Assembly: GCA_016793325.1 (NCBI GenBank)
Contig: JAEUKI010000052.1
Span: 620,001-684,000 of the forward strand
DNA from: Myxococcales bacterium
Lineage (GTDB): Bacteria > Myxococcota_A > Polyangia > Polyangiales > Ga0077539
Length of the DNA: 64,000 nt
Reading direction: 5' to 3'
Below, piece after piece: positions 53,352 through 62,743 of this stretch; the first letter of the stretch is position 1, and each line of letters starts with the position of its first letter. A program made the translations under genes and the position numbers. The notes under the pieces were generated by a model. The model searched no databases. It worked only from the letters and a program-made list of their open reading frames with translations, and was not told the DNA's origin.

Positions 53352-54773
53352 TCAGACGTCGCGCTTGGCCGCCTCGGCGATCGTGTCCGCGATGCGCTGA
53401 ATCGTGTCCTCGCGCGGTCCTTCGACCATCACGCGCAGCTTGGGCTCGGTGCCGCTCCATCGAACGAGCACCCTGCCCTCCTTGCCGAGCTTCTTCTCTC
53501 CGTCGCGAATGGCCTTCTGCGTCTGCGCCATCTCGACGAGGTCCTTGCGCGACGGGAGCTTCACATTGACCAACACCTGCGGAACGCGCGTCATCGCGCG
53601 CGCCGCGAGCTCGCTCAGCGGCCGCGACTCGCGCACCAGAATCGCCACGACCTGCAGCGCTGCGATGAGCCCGTCGCCGGTCGTCGCGTGATCGAGAAAC
53701 ACGAGGTGGCCCGACTGTTCGCCGCCGAAATTGAAGCCGCCCTCGCGCATCGCTTCGACGACGTAGCGATCGCCCACCGCCGTGCGGAGCATCTTCGCTC
53801 CGCGGCCCTGCAGCGCGCGCTCGAGCCCGAGGTTCGACATGACCGTCGCGACGACCGTGTTCTTCGCGAGCGTTCGATCCGCGATCATCCGCTCGGCCAC
53901 GAGCGCCATGATCACGTCGCCGTCGACGACTTCGCCGCGCTCGTCGACCACGATGAGCCGATCGGCGTCGCCGTCGAGCGCGATCCCGATGTCCGCGCCC
54001 TTCTCTTTTACGTAGCGCGCGACGTGCTCGGGGTGCAGCGCGCCGACGTTGTCGTTGATGTTCTTTCCGTTGGGCTTCACGCCGATCGCGGTGACCGTCG
54101 CGCCGAGCTCTTCGAACACCGCAGGCGCCACGCGAAACGCCGCGCCGTGCGCGCCGTCCACCACCACACGTACGCCGTCGAGCCGCAGCGATTTGGGAAA
54201 CGTGCTCTTCACGAACGTCACGTACCGTCCGCGCGAGTCCTCGATCTTCTGCGCGCGACCCACGCCGCCCTCGCGCTTTCGCGCGTGCGTCAGGCGCGGA
54301 TCCTCCATGAGCGACTCGATCTCGGCCTCGGCCTCGTCGGGCAACTTGAAGCCGTCGGACCCGAACAGCTTGATGCCGTTGTCCATGTACGGGTTGTGCG
54401 ACGCCGAGATCACGACGCCCGCGTCCGCGCGCATCGATTGAACGATGTACGCGATCGCTGGCGTGGGCAGCGGTCCCGTGAGCAACACGCGCCCTCCCTG
54501 CGCGCAGACGCCCGCGGCGAACGCGGTCTCGAAGAGGTAGCCCGAGAGGCGCGTGTCCTTGCCGACGACCACGCGCGCGGTGCGGCCTCCGCGCGAAGCC
54601 CACCACGTGACGGCCGAGCCGACCTTCATCGCGATCTCGGGCGTCATCGGGTGCTCGTTGGCGACGCCGCGGATTCCGTCGGTTCCGAACAGGCGACGGA
54701 TGGGCTTGTGCGCAGGCGGCGCGATCGATTCGCGTGCCGTCTCTGGGAGCGTGGGCTTCTTCGTACGAGTCAT
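53352..54773 (-). CDS. glmM: Phosphoglucosamine mutase
   Basis: Converts glucosamine-6-P to glucosamine-1-P for peptidoglycan and LPS. 473 residues, with about 40 extra at the N-terminus. Family motifs are FGTDGIRGVANEHPMTPE, the phosphoserine loop GVVISASHNPYMDNGIK, metal site IALDGDADR, sugar loop FGGEQSGH and phosphate site RWSGTEPKLRVM. The start MTRTKKPTLPE is used; the next gene upstream ends 54 nt away. It is last in the folP-cdaA-cdaR-glmM order. Confidence 0.95.
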   Translation of the reverse strand: MTRTKKPTLPETARESIAPPAHKPIRRLFGTDGIRGVANEHPMTPEIAMKVGSAVTWWASRGGRTARVVVGKDTRLSGYLFETAFAAGVCAQGGRVLLTGPLPTPAIAYIVQSMRADAGVVISASHNPYMDNGIKLFGSDGFKLPDEAEAEIESLMEDPRLTHARKREGGVGRAQKIEDSRGRYVTFVKSTFPKSLRLDGVRVVVDGAHGAAFRVAPAVFEELGATVTAIGVKPNGKNINDNVGALHPEHVARYVKEKGADIGIALDGDADRLIVVDERGEVVDGDVIMALVAERMIADRTLAKNTVVATVMSNLGLERALQGRGAKMLRTAVGDRYVVEAMREGGFNFGGEQSGHLVFLDHATTGDGLIAALQVVAILVRESRPLSELAARAMTRVPQVLVNVKLPSRKDLVEMAQTQKAIRDGEKKLGKEGRVLVRWSGTEPKLRVMVEGPREDTIQRIADTIAEAAKRDV

Positions 54774-54826
54774 GCGTCCTCGGCCGAGGGTGGTACCACG
54801 GCCCCGAGCCGCGCGACGCCTGTCGA

Positions 54827-55801
54827 TCAACGAGCGTTCGGCGTGGCGATCAGCTCGGGAGGCTCGATCGCCACGAGCTCGACGCCCGCGGGAAGATGCC
54901 CCGCTCGCACAGGGAGCCGCACGGCCTCGCGCCGCGTCACGATCTCTTCGCTCACGTCGACGGTCGGGACGATCAGCGCGGGATCGACTGCGCCGATCGG
55001 GCCCGCGAGCCCGCGCACACGGATCGTCACCGACGCCGGGCGCAGCGTCACGCGGGGCGAACCCACGACGGTGACGTCGAGGTGCTCGAGGGTTCGTTCG
55101 GTGAGGTCGCGCTCGACCGTGATCGCGACGCGCACGCTGCTCGTGCCCACGTAGTGCACGCGCGACCTGGGATTTTCCAGCGCGACGCGCCGCGTGTGCA
55201 CGCCGGCCTCGAGCCCCGTGACGTCGATCGCCTCGGTGCGGACCGCCGTGAGCCCATCGACGAACAGCGCGGGTCCCGTCACGTGAACCCGCGCGGGGAT
55301 CGCCTCGATCGTGGACGAAGTACGCGTGCCCGGCGCGCTTCGCCCTACGGTCTCGACGCGCACAGGGACGTCGCGCTCGACGAGGTCCTCCCAGGTCAAC
55401 TGCAACGAAGCGGGCTGCACGCTCGAGATCGTCACGCCCGCTGGGAGCTGAAGCGTCGCTGGATCGATGCGGGCCACTGCCGTTCGTCCGTCGCTCACGT
55501 TGACCTCGACGCCGCCGATCGACTCTTGTCGGATCGCGTTGACGAGCGTGGGCGGGCCTTTCACGACGACGCGAACGCGATCGGGCAAATCCGTGAGCAA
55601 TACGCGACGCACGTCCACCGCCGGCGGGCGCACGAGCAAGCTCACTTCGAGGCCGCGCTCGACGGTCCCTGCGCCTCGAACGACGCCGTAGAGCGCCATC
55701 GAGATGAGCAGCGACGTGACCTTGAGACCTGCGTTTTCAGTGGTCGTTTCCCACGCGGAGGTCACGAGCTCGCGGAGGCGTGAGGGCTTGGTGTCTGCCA
55801 T
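54827..55801 (-). CDS. cdaR: YbbR-domain protein, CdaA regulator
   Basis: 324 residues. One N-terminal membrane segment (GLKVTSLLISMALYGVVRG) is followed by three or four YbbR repeats outside the cytoplasm (VVKGPPTLVNAIRQESIGGVEVNVS, RVHVTGPALFVDGLTAVRTEAIDV). In Firmicutes the same protein binds and controls the diadenylate cyclase CdaA. The gene order cdaA-cdaR-glmM is the same here, which supports the assignment. Confidence 0.88.
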   Translation of the reverse strand: MADTKPSRLRELVTSAWETTTENAGLKVTSLLISMALYGVVRGAGTVERGLEVSLLVRPPAVDVRRVLLTDLPDRVRVVVKGPPTLVNAIRQESIGGVEVNVSDGRTAVARIDPATLQLPAGVTISSVQPASLQLTWEDLVERDVPVRVETVGRSAPGTRTSSTIEAIPARVHVTGPALFVDGLTAVRTEAIDVTGLEAGVHTRRVALENPRSRVHYVGTSSVRVAITVERDLTERTLEHLDVTVVGSPRVTLRPASVTIRVRGLAGPIGAVDPALIVPTVDVSEEIVTRREAVRLPVRAGHLPAGVELVAIEPPELIATPNAR

Positions 55802-55808
55802 GCGAGCG

Positions 55809-56696
55809 TCACTCTTTCTCCGCCGCGCGCGGCTCGGGGACCACGCTCACGCGGGTCGGCTCTTCTTCGCGCTTCTTTCCTGCGCGACCTTCGAGCAGTC
55901 GCGCCGCGAGCGGCTTGGGATAGAACAACCCGTACAGCGCGTGCCGCAGCGAGTTTGCGTCGAGGCCGCGCACGAGGTTTCCGTTGAAGCAGAGCGAGAT
56001 CTGCCCGCGCTCTTCGCTGACGATCACGACGACCGCGTCGGTCTCCTCGGTGATGCCGATGGCCGCGCGGTGTCGCGTCCCCAGCGTTCGATCGAGCGAC
56101 GGGTTGGCCGTGAGGGGGAGGATGGCGCCCGCGCGGTGGATCCGCGCGTTGCGGATCACGACCGCGCCGTCGTGCAGCGGGTTCTCGTACGCAGGGAGAA
56201 ACAGCGTGTAGATCAGCTCGCTCGTCACGCTCGCGTCGAGCTCGGTCCCCTGCTGCAAAAAGTCGTCGAGCGACGCGTCGCGCTCGAACACAACGAGCCC
56301 GCCGATGCGCTTCTGCGCGAGCTTGACCGAGGCCTCGATGACCTCTTCGAGCGCCGTGGCCTCTTCGCGCTTTCGAAAGCGAACGAACCACGGTCGCGTC
56401 CCGACCCTCATCAGCGCGCGCCGCAAATCGCCCTGAAACAACACGACCACCACGAGAAAGAACGAGCCGAGCACGCGGTCGAGCAGCGTGTGCGTAGTCG
56501 TCAGCCCGGCGCGGTGCGCGACGAGATACACGAGCACGACGAGCGCGAGGCCCACGCTCGCTTGCACCGCGCGCGTCCCTCGCAAGAGCAGCATCAAGCG
56601 ATAGATCGCGTACGCGACGATGGCGACGTCGATCAGGTCGCGAAACAGTGAGCCCGCGCTCGTCGGGCGCAGCAGTGTCAGGAGCCCTTCGATCAT
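55809..56696 (-). CDS. cdaA: Diadenylate cyclase CdaA
   Basis: Makes c-di-AMP from two ATP. 295 residues: three N-terminal membrane helices, then the DAC domain with LHDGAVVI (DGA motif) and GTRHRAAIG (RHR motif). The ATG overlaps the folP stop (ATGA). c-di-AMP is best known from Gram-positives but occurs in myxobacteria. The C-terminal 40 residues are charged and probably disordered. Confidence 0.93.
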   Translation of the reverse strand: MIEGLLTLLRPTSAGSLFRDLIDVAIVAYAIYRLMLLLRGTRAVQASVGLALVVLVYLVAHRAGLTTTHTLLDRVLGSFFLVVVVLFQGDLRRALMRVGTRPWFVRFRKREEATALEEVIEASVKLAQKRIGGLVVFERDASLDDFLQQGTELDASVTSELIYTLFLPAYENPLHDGAVVIRNARIHRAGAILPLTANPSLDRTLGTRHRAAIGITEETDAVVVIVSEERGQISLCFNGNLVRGLDANSLRHALYGLFYPKPLAARLLEGRAGKKREEEPTRVSVVPEPRAAEKE

Positions 56697-57580
56697 GGCG
56701 CGCTCCCTCGGGCCATCTTGATTGCGTGTGCCACCCTCGCCGCCTGCGCGACCTCGCGCACGTCGTGAACGCGCACCGCGTGCGCGCCCGCGAGGATCGC
56801 CGCGGTCACCGCGGCGCACGTCCCAGCGAGTCGCTCGTGCGTGGGCTCGACGCGCCAGGGCCACGCTGGATACGCGTCGGGATCCGCGATGAAGCTCTTT
56901 CGCGAGGGCCCGACGCACACCGCGCAGCCGATCGACGCGATCGTGTCGGTGCCCGCGAGGAGCGCGATCGATTGACGCGCTGTTTTCGCGAAGCCGATCC
57001 CGGGATCGACCCAGATGCGCGATCGGTGAACGCCCGAAGACTCGATGCGACCGACGTCGCGCGCGAGCGCGTCGCGCACCGCGGTCACGACGTCTGGCTC
57101 GTAGCGAGTCAACGCGGGGTCCGAGCGCATCGTGCGCGGTGTGCCCCGCGCGTGCATTCGCAAGTAGCTCGCGTCGTAGCGCGCCACGATCGGCGCGAGC
57201 TCAGCGATGTCTGCGCCGACGCCGACGTCGTTGAGGACCCGCGCCCCAACGGAGAACGCCGCTTCTGCGACCGCGGGCTTCGTCGTGTCCACGCTCACGA
57301 GCGCGCCTTCACGAACGAGCGCGCGGATCACGGGAACGATCCGTTCGATCTCGATCGACGCGGGGACCGGCTCGGCCCCTGGGCGCGTGCTCTCGCCGCC
57401 GACGTCGATGATGTCCGCCCCCTGTTCGATGAGCGCGAGACCGTGCGCGACCGCCGTCGGTTCGTTCACAAACGAGCCGCCGTCGCTGAAGCTGTCTTGC
57501 GTCACATTGAGCACACCGAGCAGCACGGGCCGAGTCCACTCGATCCGGTGCGGCCCGAGCTCCATCGGAGCGGGAACCAT
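56693..57580 (-). CDS. folP: Dihydropteroate synthase
   Basis: Joins p-aminobenzoate to dihydropterin pyrophosphate in folate synthesis. 295 residues. Motifs are LLGVLNVTQDSFSDGG, DVGGESTRPGAEPV, VSVDTTKPAVAEAA, IWVDPGIGFAKT, GPSRKSFI and HAVRVHDV. The start at 57580 (MVPAPMELGPHRIEW) is tentative; the ATG five codons later is possible. It is translationally coupled to cdaA. Confidence 0.94.
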   Translation of the reverse strand: MVPAPMELGPHRIEWTRPVLLGVLNVTQDSFSDGGSFVNEPTAVAHGLALIEQGADIIDVGGESTRPGAEPVPASIEIERIVPVIRALVREGALVSVDTTKPAVAEAAFSVGARVLNDVGVGADIAELAPIVARYDASYLRMHARGTPRTMRSDPALTRYEPDVVTAVRDALARDVGRIESSGVHRSRIWVDPGIGFAKTARQSIALLAGTDTIASIGCAVCVGPSRKSFIADPDAYPAWPWRVEPTHERLAGTCAAVTAAILAGAHAVRVHDVREVAQAARVAHAIKMARGSAP

Positions 57581-57668
57581 CCGGGCACTACTACGCCACA
57601 AACACCCGGAGTACGCCTCTTTCTTCCCACCGAATCGACCGAGCGGCCGCAGCGCAGCGGCGAACGGC

Positions 57669-59588
57669 TCAGCCTTCCGTCGCCTCGCCTTTGCGCGGCG
57701 GAAACACCGCAGGGCGCGTAGACGACTTCTCGCCTCGGCCCTTGTCGCGGCGCTCGCTCCAAGTCGGGATTTCGACCTTCTGTCGCTCGGGCAACGGCGT
57801 GCCTTCGATGCACGCCTTCATCTCTTCGGTGTCGAGCGTCTCGCGCTCCATCAGCGCTTCGACCATGCGCTCGACCGCCGCGCGGTTTTCACTCACGATC
57901 CGAACCGCCTCGGCGCGTCCTTCGTCGAGGAGCTTGCGCACTTCTTCGTCGATGATCTGCGCGGTCGCCTCGCTGTGCGATCGTCGCAGCCCAGCGAAGT
58001 CGTCGTCGTCCGACGGCAGGTCGTACGAGACGAGACCCAGCCGCTCGCTCATGCCGAACTTGCACACCATCACGCGAGCGACGCGCGTGGCTTGGCGGAG
58101 GTCCGACGAAACGCCGCTATCCGCACGGCCCAAGATCACAGCGTCCGCGGCGAGGCCGCCCATCGACATCGCGATCATCGATCGCGCCTTCGTCTTGGTG
58201 AGGTAGTGCTCGTCCTTCTCGGGCAGCGACATCGTGAGCCCGCCCGCAGAGCCGCGAGGAATCACGGTCACTTTGTGGATCGGATCGTGCTCGGGGCAGA
58301 ACCAACCGACGACAGCGTGACCCGCTTCGTGCACAGCGACCCGGCGCTTCTCTTCGGCGTCGACGGCGAGGCTCTTTCGCTCGACGCCCATCATGATCTT
58401 GTCCTTGGCGAGCTCGAGGTCTTGCATCGCCACCGCGTCCTTGTCCTGACGCGCGGCGAGCAGCGCCGCTTCGTTGACGAGGTTCTCGAGGTCCGCCCCT
58501 GCGAATCCAGGCGTCCCGCGCGCGATGATCCCGAGCTCGACGTCGGGCGCGAGGGGAACCTTGCGCGTGTGCACTCGAAGGATCTGCTCGCGGCCCTTCA
58601 CGTCGGGAAGCGAGACATGAATGCGTCGATCGAACCGGCCCGGACGAAGGATCGCCGAGTCGAGAACGTCCGCGCGGTTGGTCGCGGCGATGATGATCAC
58701 GCCGTCGTTCGCGTCGAACCCGTCCATCTCGACGAGCAGCTGGTTGAGCGTCTGCTCGCGCTCTTCGTGACCGCCGCCGACGCCGCCGCCGCGGTGGCGA
58801 CCCACAGCGTCGATCTCGTCGATGAAGATGATGCAGGGCGCGTGCTTCTTGCCTTGTTCGAAGAGGTCGCGCACCCGGCTCGCGCCGACGCCGACGAACA
58901 TCTCGACGAAATCCGACCCCGAGATGCTGAAGAACGGGACCCCAGCTTCGCCTGCGATCGCGCGCGCGAGCAGCGTCTTTCCCGTGCCGGGCGGGCCCAT
59001 CATGAGGACGCCCTTCGGGATGCGGCCGCCGAGCCGCCGAAACTTCTTCGGGTCCTTCAAGAACGCGATGATCTCTTCGACCTCGTCCTTGGCCTCGTCG
59101 ATGCCCGCGACGTCCGCGAACGTCACGCGCTGCGCGCCGTCGCTCACGAGCTTGGCCTTCGACTTACCGAAGGTCATCGCCCTGCCGCCTGACGACTGCA
59201 CTTGGCGCATGAAGAAGAGCAGCATCGCGAACATGATCAGCGACGGAAGCGCGATCGCCACGATGATGGGCGCCGCCGAACCGCCGTCGTCCTTCTCGTT
59301 GTGGACGGTGACGTTGCGGTCGATGAGCTCCTTCTGCATCGCCCACTCTTCGATGGGCCCGTGCGTCGAGCGATCCTCCGGCTGCGCGCCAGGCTGCGCG
59401 CGTCGCGTGTACACGACGTCGCGCTCTTTGATCTTCACCTCGGTCACGCGCCCTTGCCTGACGTCCGCGACGAACTCGCTGAACGCGACGGGCGGCGCGC
59501 TCGGGGCCGCGCTGAACATCGCGTAGACCCCGAGGAACATCAGGATCAAGAAGATCCACAACAACAGCATCCGGTGCGACTGCTTCAC
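57669..59588 (-). CDS. ftsH: ATP-dependent zinc metalloprotease FtsH
   Basis: Membrane AAA+ protease degrading damaged membrane proteins and regulators. 639 residues. Two membrane segments (LLLWIFLILMFLGVYAMFSA and LPSLIMFAMLLFFMRQV) flank a periplasmic domain. The AAA module has GPPGTGKTLLARA, IIFIDEIDAVG and the SRH region ATNRADVLDSAILRPGRFDR. The zinc site is AVHEAGHAVVGW. The C-terminus is charged. No tilS or hpt lies beside it, although a degenerate PP-loop gene does. Confidence 0.97.
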   Translation of the reverse strand: MKQSHRMLLLWIFLILMFLGVYAMFSAAPSAPPVAFSEFVADVRQGRVTEVKIKERDVVYTRRAQPGAQPEDRSTHGPIEEWAMQKELIDRNVTVHNEKDDGGSAAPIIVAIALPSLIMFAMLLFFMRQVQSSGGRAMTFGKSKAKLVSDGAQRVTFADVAGIDEAKDEVEEIIAFLKDPKKFRRLGGRIPKGVLMMGPPGTGKTLLARAIAGEAGVPFFSISGSDFVEMFVGVGASRVRDLFEQGKKHAPCIIFIDEIDAVGRHRGGGVGGGHEEREQTLNQLLVEMDGFDANDGVIIIAATNRADVLDSAILRPGRFDRRIHVSLPDVKGREQILRVHTRKVPLAPDVELGIIARGTPGFAGADLENLVNEAALLAARQDKDAVAMQDLELAKDKIMMGVERKSLAVDAEEKRRVAVHEAGHAVVGWFCPEHDPIHKVTVIPRGSAGGLTMSLPEKDEHYLTKTKARSMIAMSMGGLAADAVILGRADSGVSSDLRQATRVARVMVCKFGMSERLGLVSYDLPSDDDDFAGLRRSHSEATAQIIDEEVRKLLDEGRAEAVRIVSENRAAVERMVEALMERETLDTEEMKACIEGTPLPERQKVEIPTWSERRDKGRGEKSSTRPAVFPPRKGEATEG

Positions 59589-59864
59589 GACTTCCTCGAG
59601 ACTCTTACGCCAATAGGGCGCGCTGTGGGCGCGTCACGACTCGTTGCGTACCGCAACGGCCGCGACGCCGCGAGGGACCACGGCGCAGAAATCCGCTGTT
59701 GAACACCGCGCGGCGCGCGATCACGCCGCACCGCTAGGACCCTGGAGCACGAACGACCCCAGCGCAATGCGCAAAATCGACCGCGCCGCGCTCTGGCGCG
59801 AGCCGTCGACCGTCGGCGCGCTCCAACCGATCGAGAGCGTAGTTGCCGCTCGGGCGAGGACTGT

Positions 59865-60503
59865 TCAGCGTTGGGGCGTTCGACCCTTGCGGACTGCGCG
59901 CCGCGAGCGCTCGGCGAGCCGCAGGAGGCTGCGATCGACCGCCGGGAATTCTGCGCGAATTCGCTGCAAAATCCCGTCTCGAACGCGATCGTCTCGCGTC
60001 GGCTGCGCGCGCTCGAGCTCGGGCGGAACGTTCACCGTCGCCAACCCCGCGTCCCGCGCGATCTCGTCGGCGTCCCGCAACGAGCTCTCGAGCAACGGTC
60101 GGCTCACCCCGTCCGCGCGACGCGCGCACAGCCCGCGGAGAAGTCGGCCCTCGACGCACTCGCGCAACACCCTCGCGGCTGCGTCCTCGACGGTGTCCGC
60201 GAGCGCGAGGCGCTCCCAGCCCCGCTCGCGCATCACGCTTCGCGCGACCGCCACGACCTCGTCCTCGCTTTGACACACGGTGACCTCGAGGCCGACGTGC
60301 CTCGCGTACCGCGCGGCCTCGCCGGTCGCGTCGTCCTCGTCCTCTCGCGGCTGCACGACGATCGCGCCCGCTGCGCGTAGGCCGAGGTACGACTTCGTTC
60401 GCGCGATCAGCACCGAGAGCGCGGCGGATCGAACGTCGCTGTCGAGCACGACGAGCACCCGTTCGCCGCGCCGCAATACGCGCTCGCGTTCGACGAACGC
60501 CAT
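59865..60503 (-). CDS. Degenerate TilS/TtcA-like PP-loop protein
   Basis: 212 residues from the ATG at 60503 (a TTG at 60530 overlapping the upstream stop would add nine). The layout resembles TilS/TtcA: a strand-loop at GERVLVVLDSDVRSAALSVL where the ATP loop SGGxDS would be, then LALADTVEDAAARVL, RRADGVSRPLLESSLRDADEIARDAGL and ILQRIRAEFPAVDRSLL. The SGGxDS motif is missing (LDSDVRS), so it is probably not an active ATPase. Family placement is inference. Confidence 0.5.
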   Translation of the reverse strand: MAFVERERVLRRGERVLVVLDSDVRSAALSVLIARTKSYLGLRAAGAIVVQPREDEDDATGEAARYARHVGLEVTVCQSEDEVVAVARSVMRERGWERLALADTVEDAAARVLRECVEGRLLRGLCARRADGVSRPLLESSLRDADEIARDAGLATVNVPPELERAQPTRDDRVRDGILQRIRAEFPAVDRSLLRLAERSRRAVRKGRTPQR

Positions 60504-60522
60504 CGCGCGCGCGAGCGCGCTG

Positions 60523-60747
60523 TCACGCAAGCTCGAACTCCTTGCAGAAGCTCCCCGCGGGCTCGGCTCCAGGCTCGAAGGCCGAGAGCTTGTGCGCCGC
60601 GTTGGGATAGCGATGGGCGCACGTCCCGTCGCGGTGCGCGAAGTACACGCAGCGCTCGCAGCCGACGACCAGCGAAAACTCAGCTCGTTCGCGTTGAAAA
60701 CGTGGGTCGTTTTGCGGCGACGGCGGGTCGGCGAGCTTGCGCTTCAC
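60523..60747 (-). CDS. Small four-cysteine protein
   Basis: 74 residues. VVGCERCVYFAHRDGTCAHRYPNAAH...SFCKEFEL has CxxC plus two more cysteines and histidines, a likely zinc or Fe-S site. No family name is certain. Its ATG overlaps the methyltransferase stop (ATGA), tying it to that gene. Confidence 0.65.
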   Translation of the reverse strand: MKRKLADPPSPQNDPRFQRERAEFSLVVGCERCVYFAHRDGTCAHRYPNAAHKLSAFEPGAEPAGSFCKEFELA

Positions 60748-62012
60748 GACCGCGGACCGCCTCTTCGAACGATGGTCGCCACGAGCTCGACGTGCGGCGT
60801 CTGCGGAAACATCTCGAACGCGTCCAGCGATTCGACGCTCATCCCCGCGGCGAGCAACCGCTGAACGTCACGGCCGAACGTCGCCGGATCGCACGAGACA
60901 TACACGACTCGCTTCGGCGGCTCTTCGACGAGCGCGGCCATCACCTCGGGCGCGCCTTGCCGTGGCGGATCGAGCACGATCACGTCCCAGTTGCGATGCG
61001 ACCGCGCAGCGTCCTCCGCGGGGCTCGTCCTCGCAGCGACGTTGTCGATCGACCGCGCGGCGAGGTTGTCTTGCAGCGCCTTCACGGCGCGCGCGTCGAG
61101 CTCGACGGCGCTGACCTTCTTCGCCTTGCGCGCGAGCGCGATGGTGAAGTTTCCCGCGCCCGCGAACAGCTCGAGGACCTTCTTCGACTCGCAGCGCGCG
61201 CGCGCGACGACCGTCCGCGCGAGCTCGTGGTTGAGCGTCTCGTGCGCTTGGGCGAAGCCTTCGGGCGCGAGCACGAGCGGAGCTCCATCGACGCCTGCGA
61301 CGACCGGTCGCGGGTCTCCGTCGACCGCAGGTGCAGTCGCTCCGGGCGCATACAATTCGACGCCGGCGAACCCCAGCCCGACAAGCCCGAGGCTCGCTGC
61401 GAACCCGTCGGCCGAGATCTTCTCGTTCGGATGAAGCGTGGCGACAGGCCGACGGTCCTTTCCGAGCGCGAGAAACACCTCGCCGCTTCCGCCCACGCGA
61501 ACGAGCGCCGCGCGCAGCGGGTCGAGCGCGGCGTCGAGCTCTGGCGCGAGCACGGGGCACTCGCTCGTGTCGACCACGTCGTTGCTCGAGGCGGCCCTGT
61601 GTCCGAGAAAGAGCTTTCCGCCGGATGTTTTCCAGGCGATTCGAGCGCGCGTGCGATAGCCGTACGCCTGCGGGCTCGCGTTCCACGCGATGTCCATCTC
61701 GCGCAGAGGCTTCGGCAAGGCGCGTCGGATCGCGTCGAGTCGGGCGGTCGCTTGCTGCGCCTGCGGGACGTGTTGCCACGTGCATCCACCGCAACGATCG
61801 GCGACGCCGCACGGCGGAACGATCCGATCGGCGGACGTCTCGACCCATTCGACCTGATCCGCGATGCGAGATTTCTTCGCGAGCCGCACGCGCACGCGAT
61901 CGCCTGGCATCGCGCCGCGCACGAGAACGACACCCGACGGTTCGAACCCGAGCCCCTCGCCCGACTCCGCGAGCCCCTCGATCGAAACGTCGATCCACTG
62001 CGCACCGGTCAT
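60744..62012 (-). CDS. RlmD/RumA-type uracil-5 RNA methyltransferase
   Basis: SAM-dependent methylation of a uracil in rRNA or tRNA. 422 residues: N-terminal TRAM domain (IEGLAESGEGLGF ... GDRVRVRLAKK), Fe-S cysteines (PPCGVADRCGGCTW and ECPVL), SAM site VLELFAGAGNFTIALA, VIVLDPPRQGAPEV and the nucleophile cysteine in VVYVSCDPATFGRD. Whether 23S rRNA or tRNA is the substrate cannot be told. The start overlaps the stop of the lipoprotein gene. Confidence 0.9.
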   Translation of the reverse strand: MTGAQWIDVSIEGLAESGEGLGFEPSGVVLVRGAMPGDRVRVRLAKKSRIADQVEWVETSADRIVPPCGVADRCGGCTWQHVPQAQQATARLDAIRRALPKPLREMDIAWNASPQAYGYRTRARIAWKTSGGKLFLGHRAASSNDVVDTSECPVLAPELDAALDPLRAALVRVGGSGEVFLALGKDRRPVATLHPNEKISADGFAASLGLVGLGFAGVELYAPGATAPAVDGDPRPVVAGVDGAPLVLAPEGFAQAHETLNHELARTVVARARCESKKVLELFAGAGNFTIALARKAKKVSAVELDARAVKALQDNLAARSIDNVAARTSPAEDAARSHRNWDVIVLDPPRQGAPEVMAALVEEPPKRVVYVSCDPATFGRDVQRLLAAGMSVESLDAFEMFPQTPHVELVATIVRRGGPRS

Positions 62013-62743
62013 GGACCTGGAAACCCCTGAGCAGGCACGGCCTGATCGTAGATGAAGCGAAACGACCCCGTGAGGCGAGCGTTGCCGATCGGATCCGTGG
62101 CCAAGATTGGCGGCGTATAGCTCGTCAGCGGCGGGTTGGTCGGCGGTTGATCTCCGACCGGCCGCGGGTCGCTGAACTCGAGGTCGAACGTCGAGACCTC
62201 CGTCGGTGGCTGCGGCGGATCGAACCAGTTCGGCGGGCTCACGCCGCCGCCATCGACCGATCGAAACGCCATCGTTCCGCGGACGATCGGGAGCGAGATG
62301 TTCTGCCCGAGCCGCGTGGTCTTCGTGCGCCCACAGGACCAGCGAAACGCGAGATATCCGTGTACGAGCACGTCCGGCGCGCCCATCGGACCCACCTGCG
62401 CGATGTACACGCGTTGTCCTGCTGCATCGACGTCGGTCGAGTTCGCGATGCGACGCGCGAGCTCGACGGTGTCGTCGATGCGAAAGAAGAGATGGTCTGT
62501 GTACTCCGAGACGCCGCCGCCGTGCTGCGCGCGAAACTGCAGGATTCTACCGGTCCGTTCGCCGGCGAAGAAATTGAGCGTCATGCGGTACGGGTTGGGC
62601 GTCGCGCCCGTGTCGCTGAATTGAATTCGACACAGCGGAACGCTCGCAGACCCCGTCGCCGAGCCCTCGCCCGCGCCGACGCACGCCGCCACCGTCGCGC
62701 CGAGCACGAACGCGATGGCCGCGATGTGCTTCAGCCTTCGCAT
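62009..62743 (-). CDS. Secreted lipoprotein, function unknown
   Basis: 244 residues. Signal segment HIAAIAFVLGATVAACVGAG with lipobox, then a beta-rich domain (PYRMTLNFFAGERTGRILQF, HLFFRIDDTVELARRI) and a Pro-rich C-terminal third. No family is recognised. The start lies inside the end of the SAM-hydrolase gene. Confidence 0.65.
   Translation of the reverse strand: MRRLKHIAAIAFVLGATVAACVGAGEGSATGSASVPLCRIQFSDTGATPNPYRMTLNFFAGERTGRILQFRAQHGGGVSEYTDHLFFRIDDTVELARRIANSTDVDAAGQRVYIAQVGPMGAPDVLVHGYLAFRWSCGRTKTTRLGQNISLPIVRGTMAFRSVDGGGVSPPNWFDPPQPPTEVSTFDLEFSDPRPVGDQPPTNPPLTSYTPPILATDPIGNARLTGSFRFIYDQAVPAQGFPGP

Noticed and set aside
59589..59864. Short frames between ftsH and the PP-loop-like gene
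   Set aside because: They are Arg/Ala-rich with no conserved motif or ribosome-binding site. I see nothing in this 276-bp gap.
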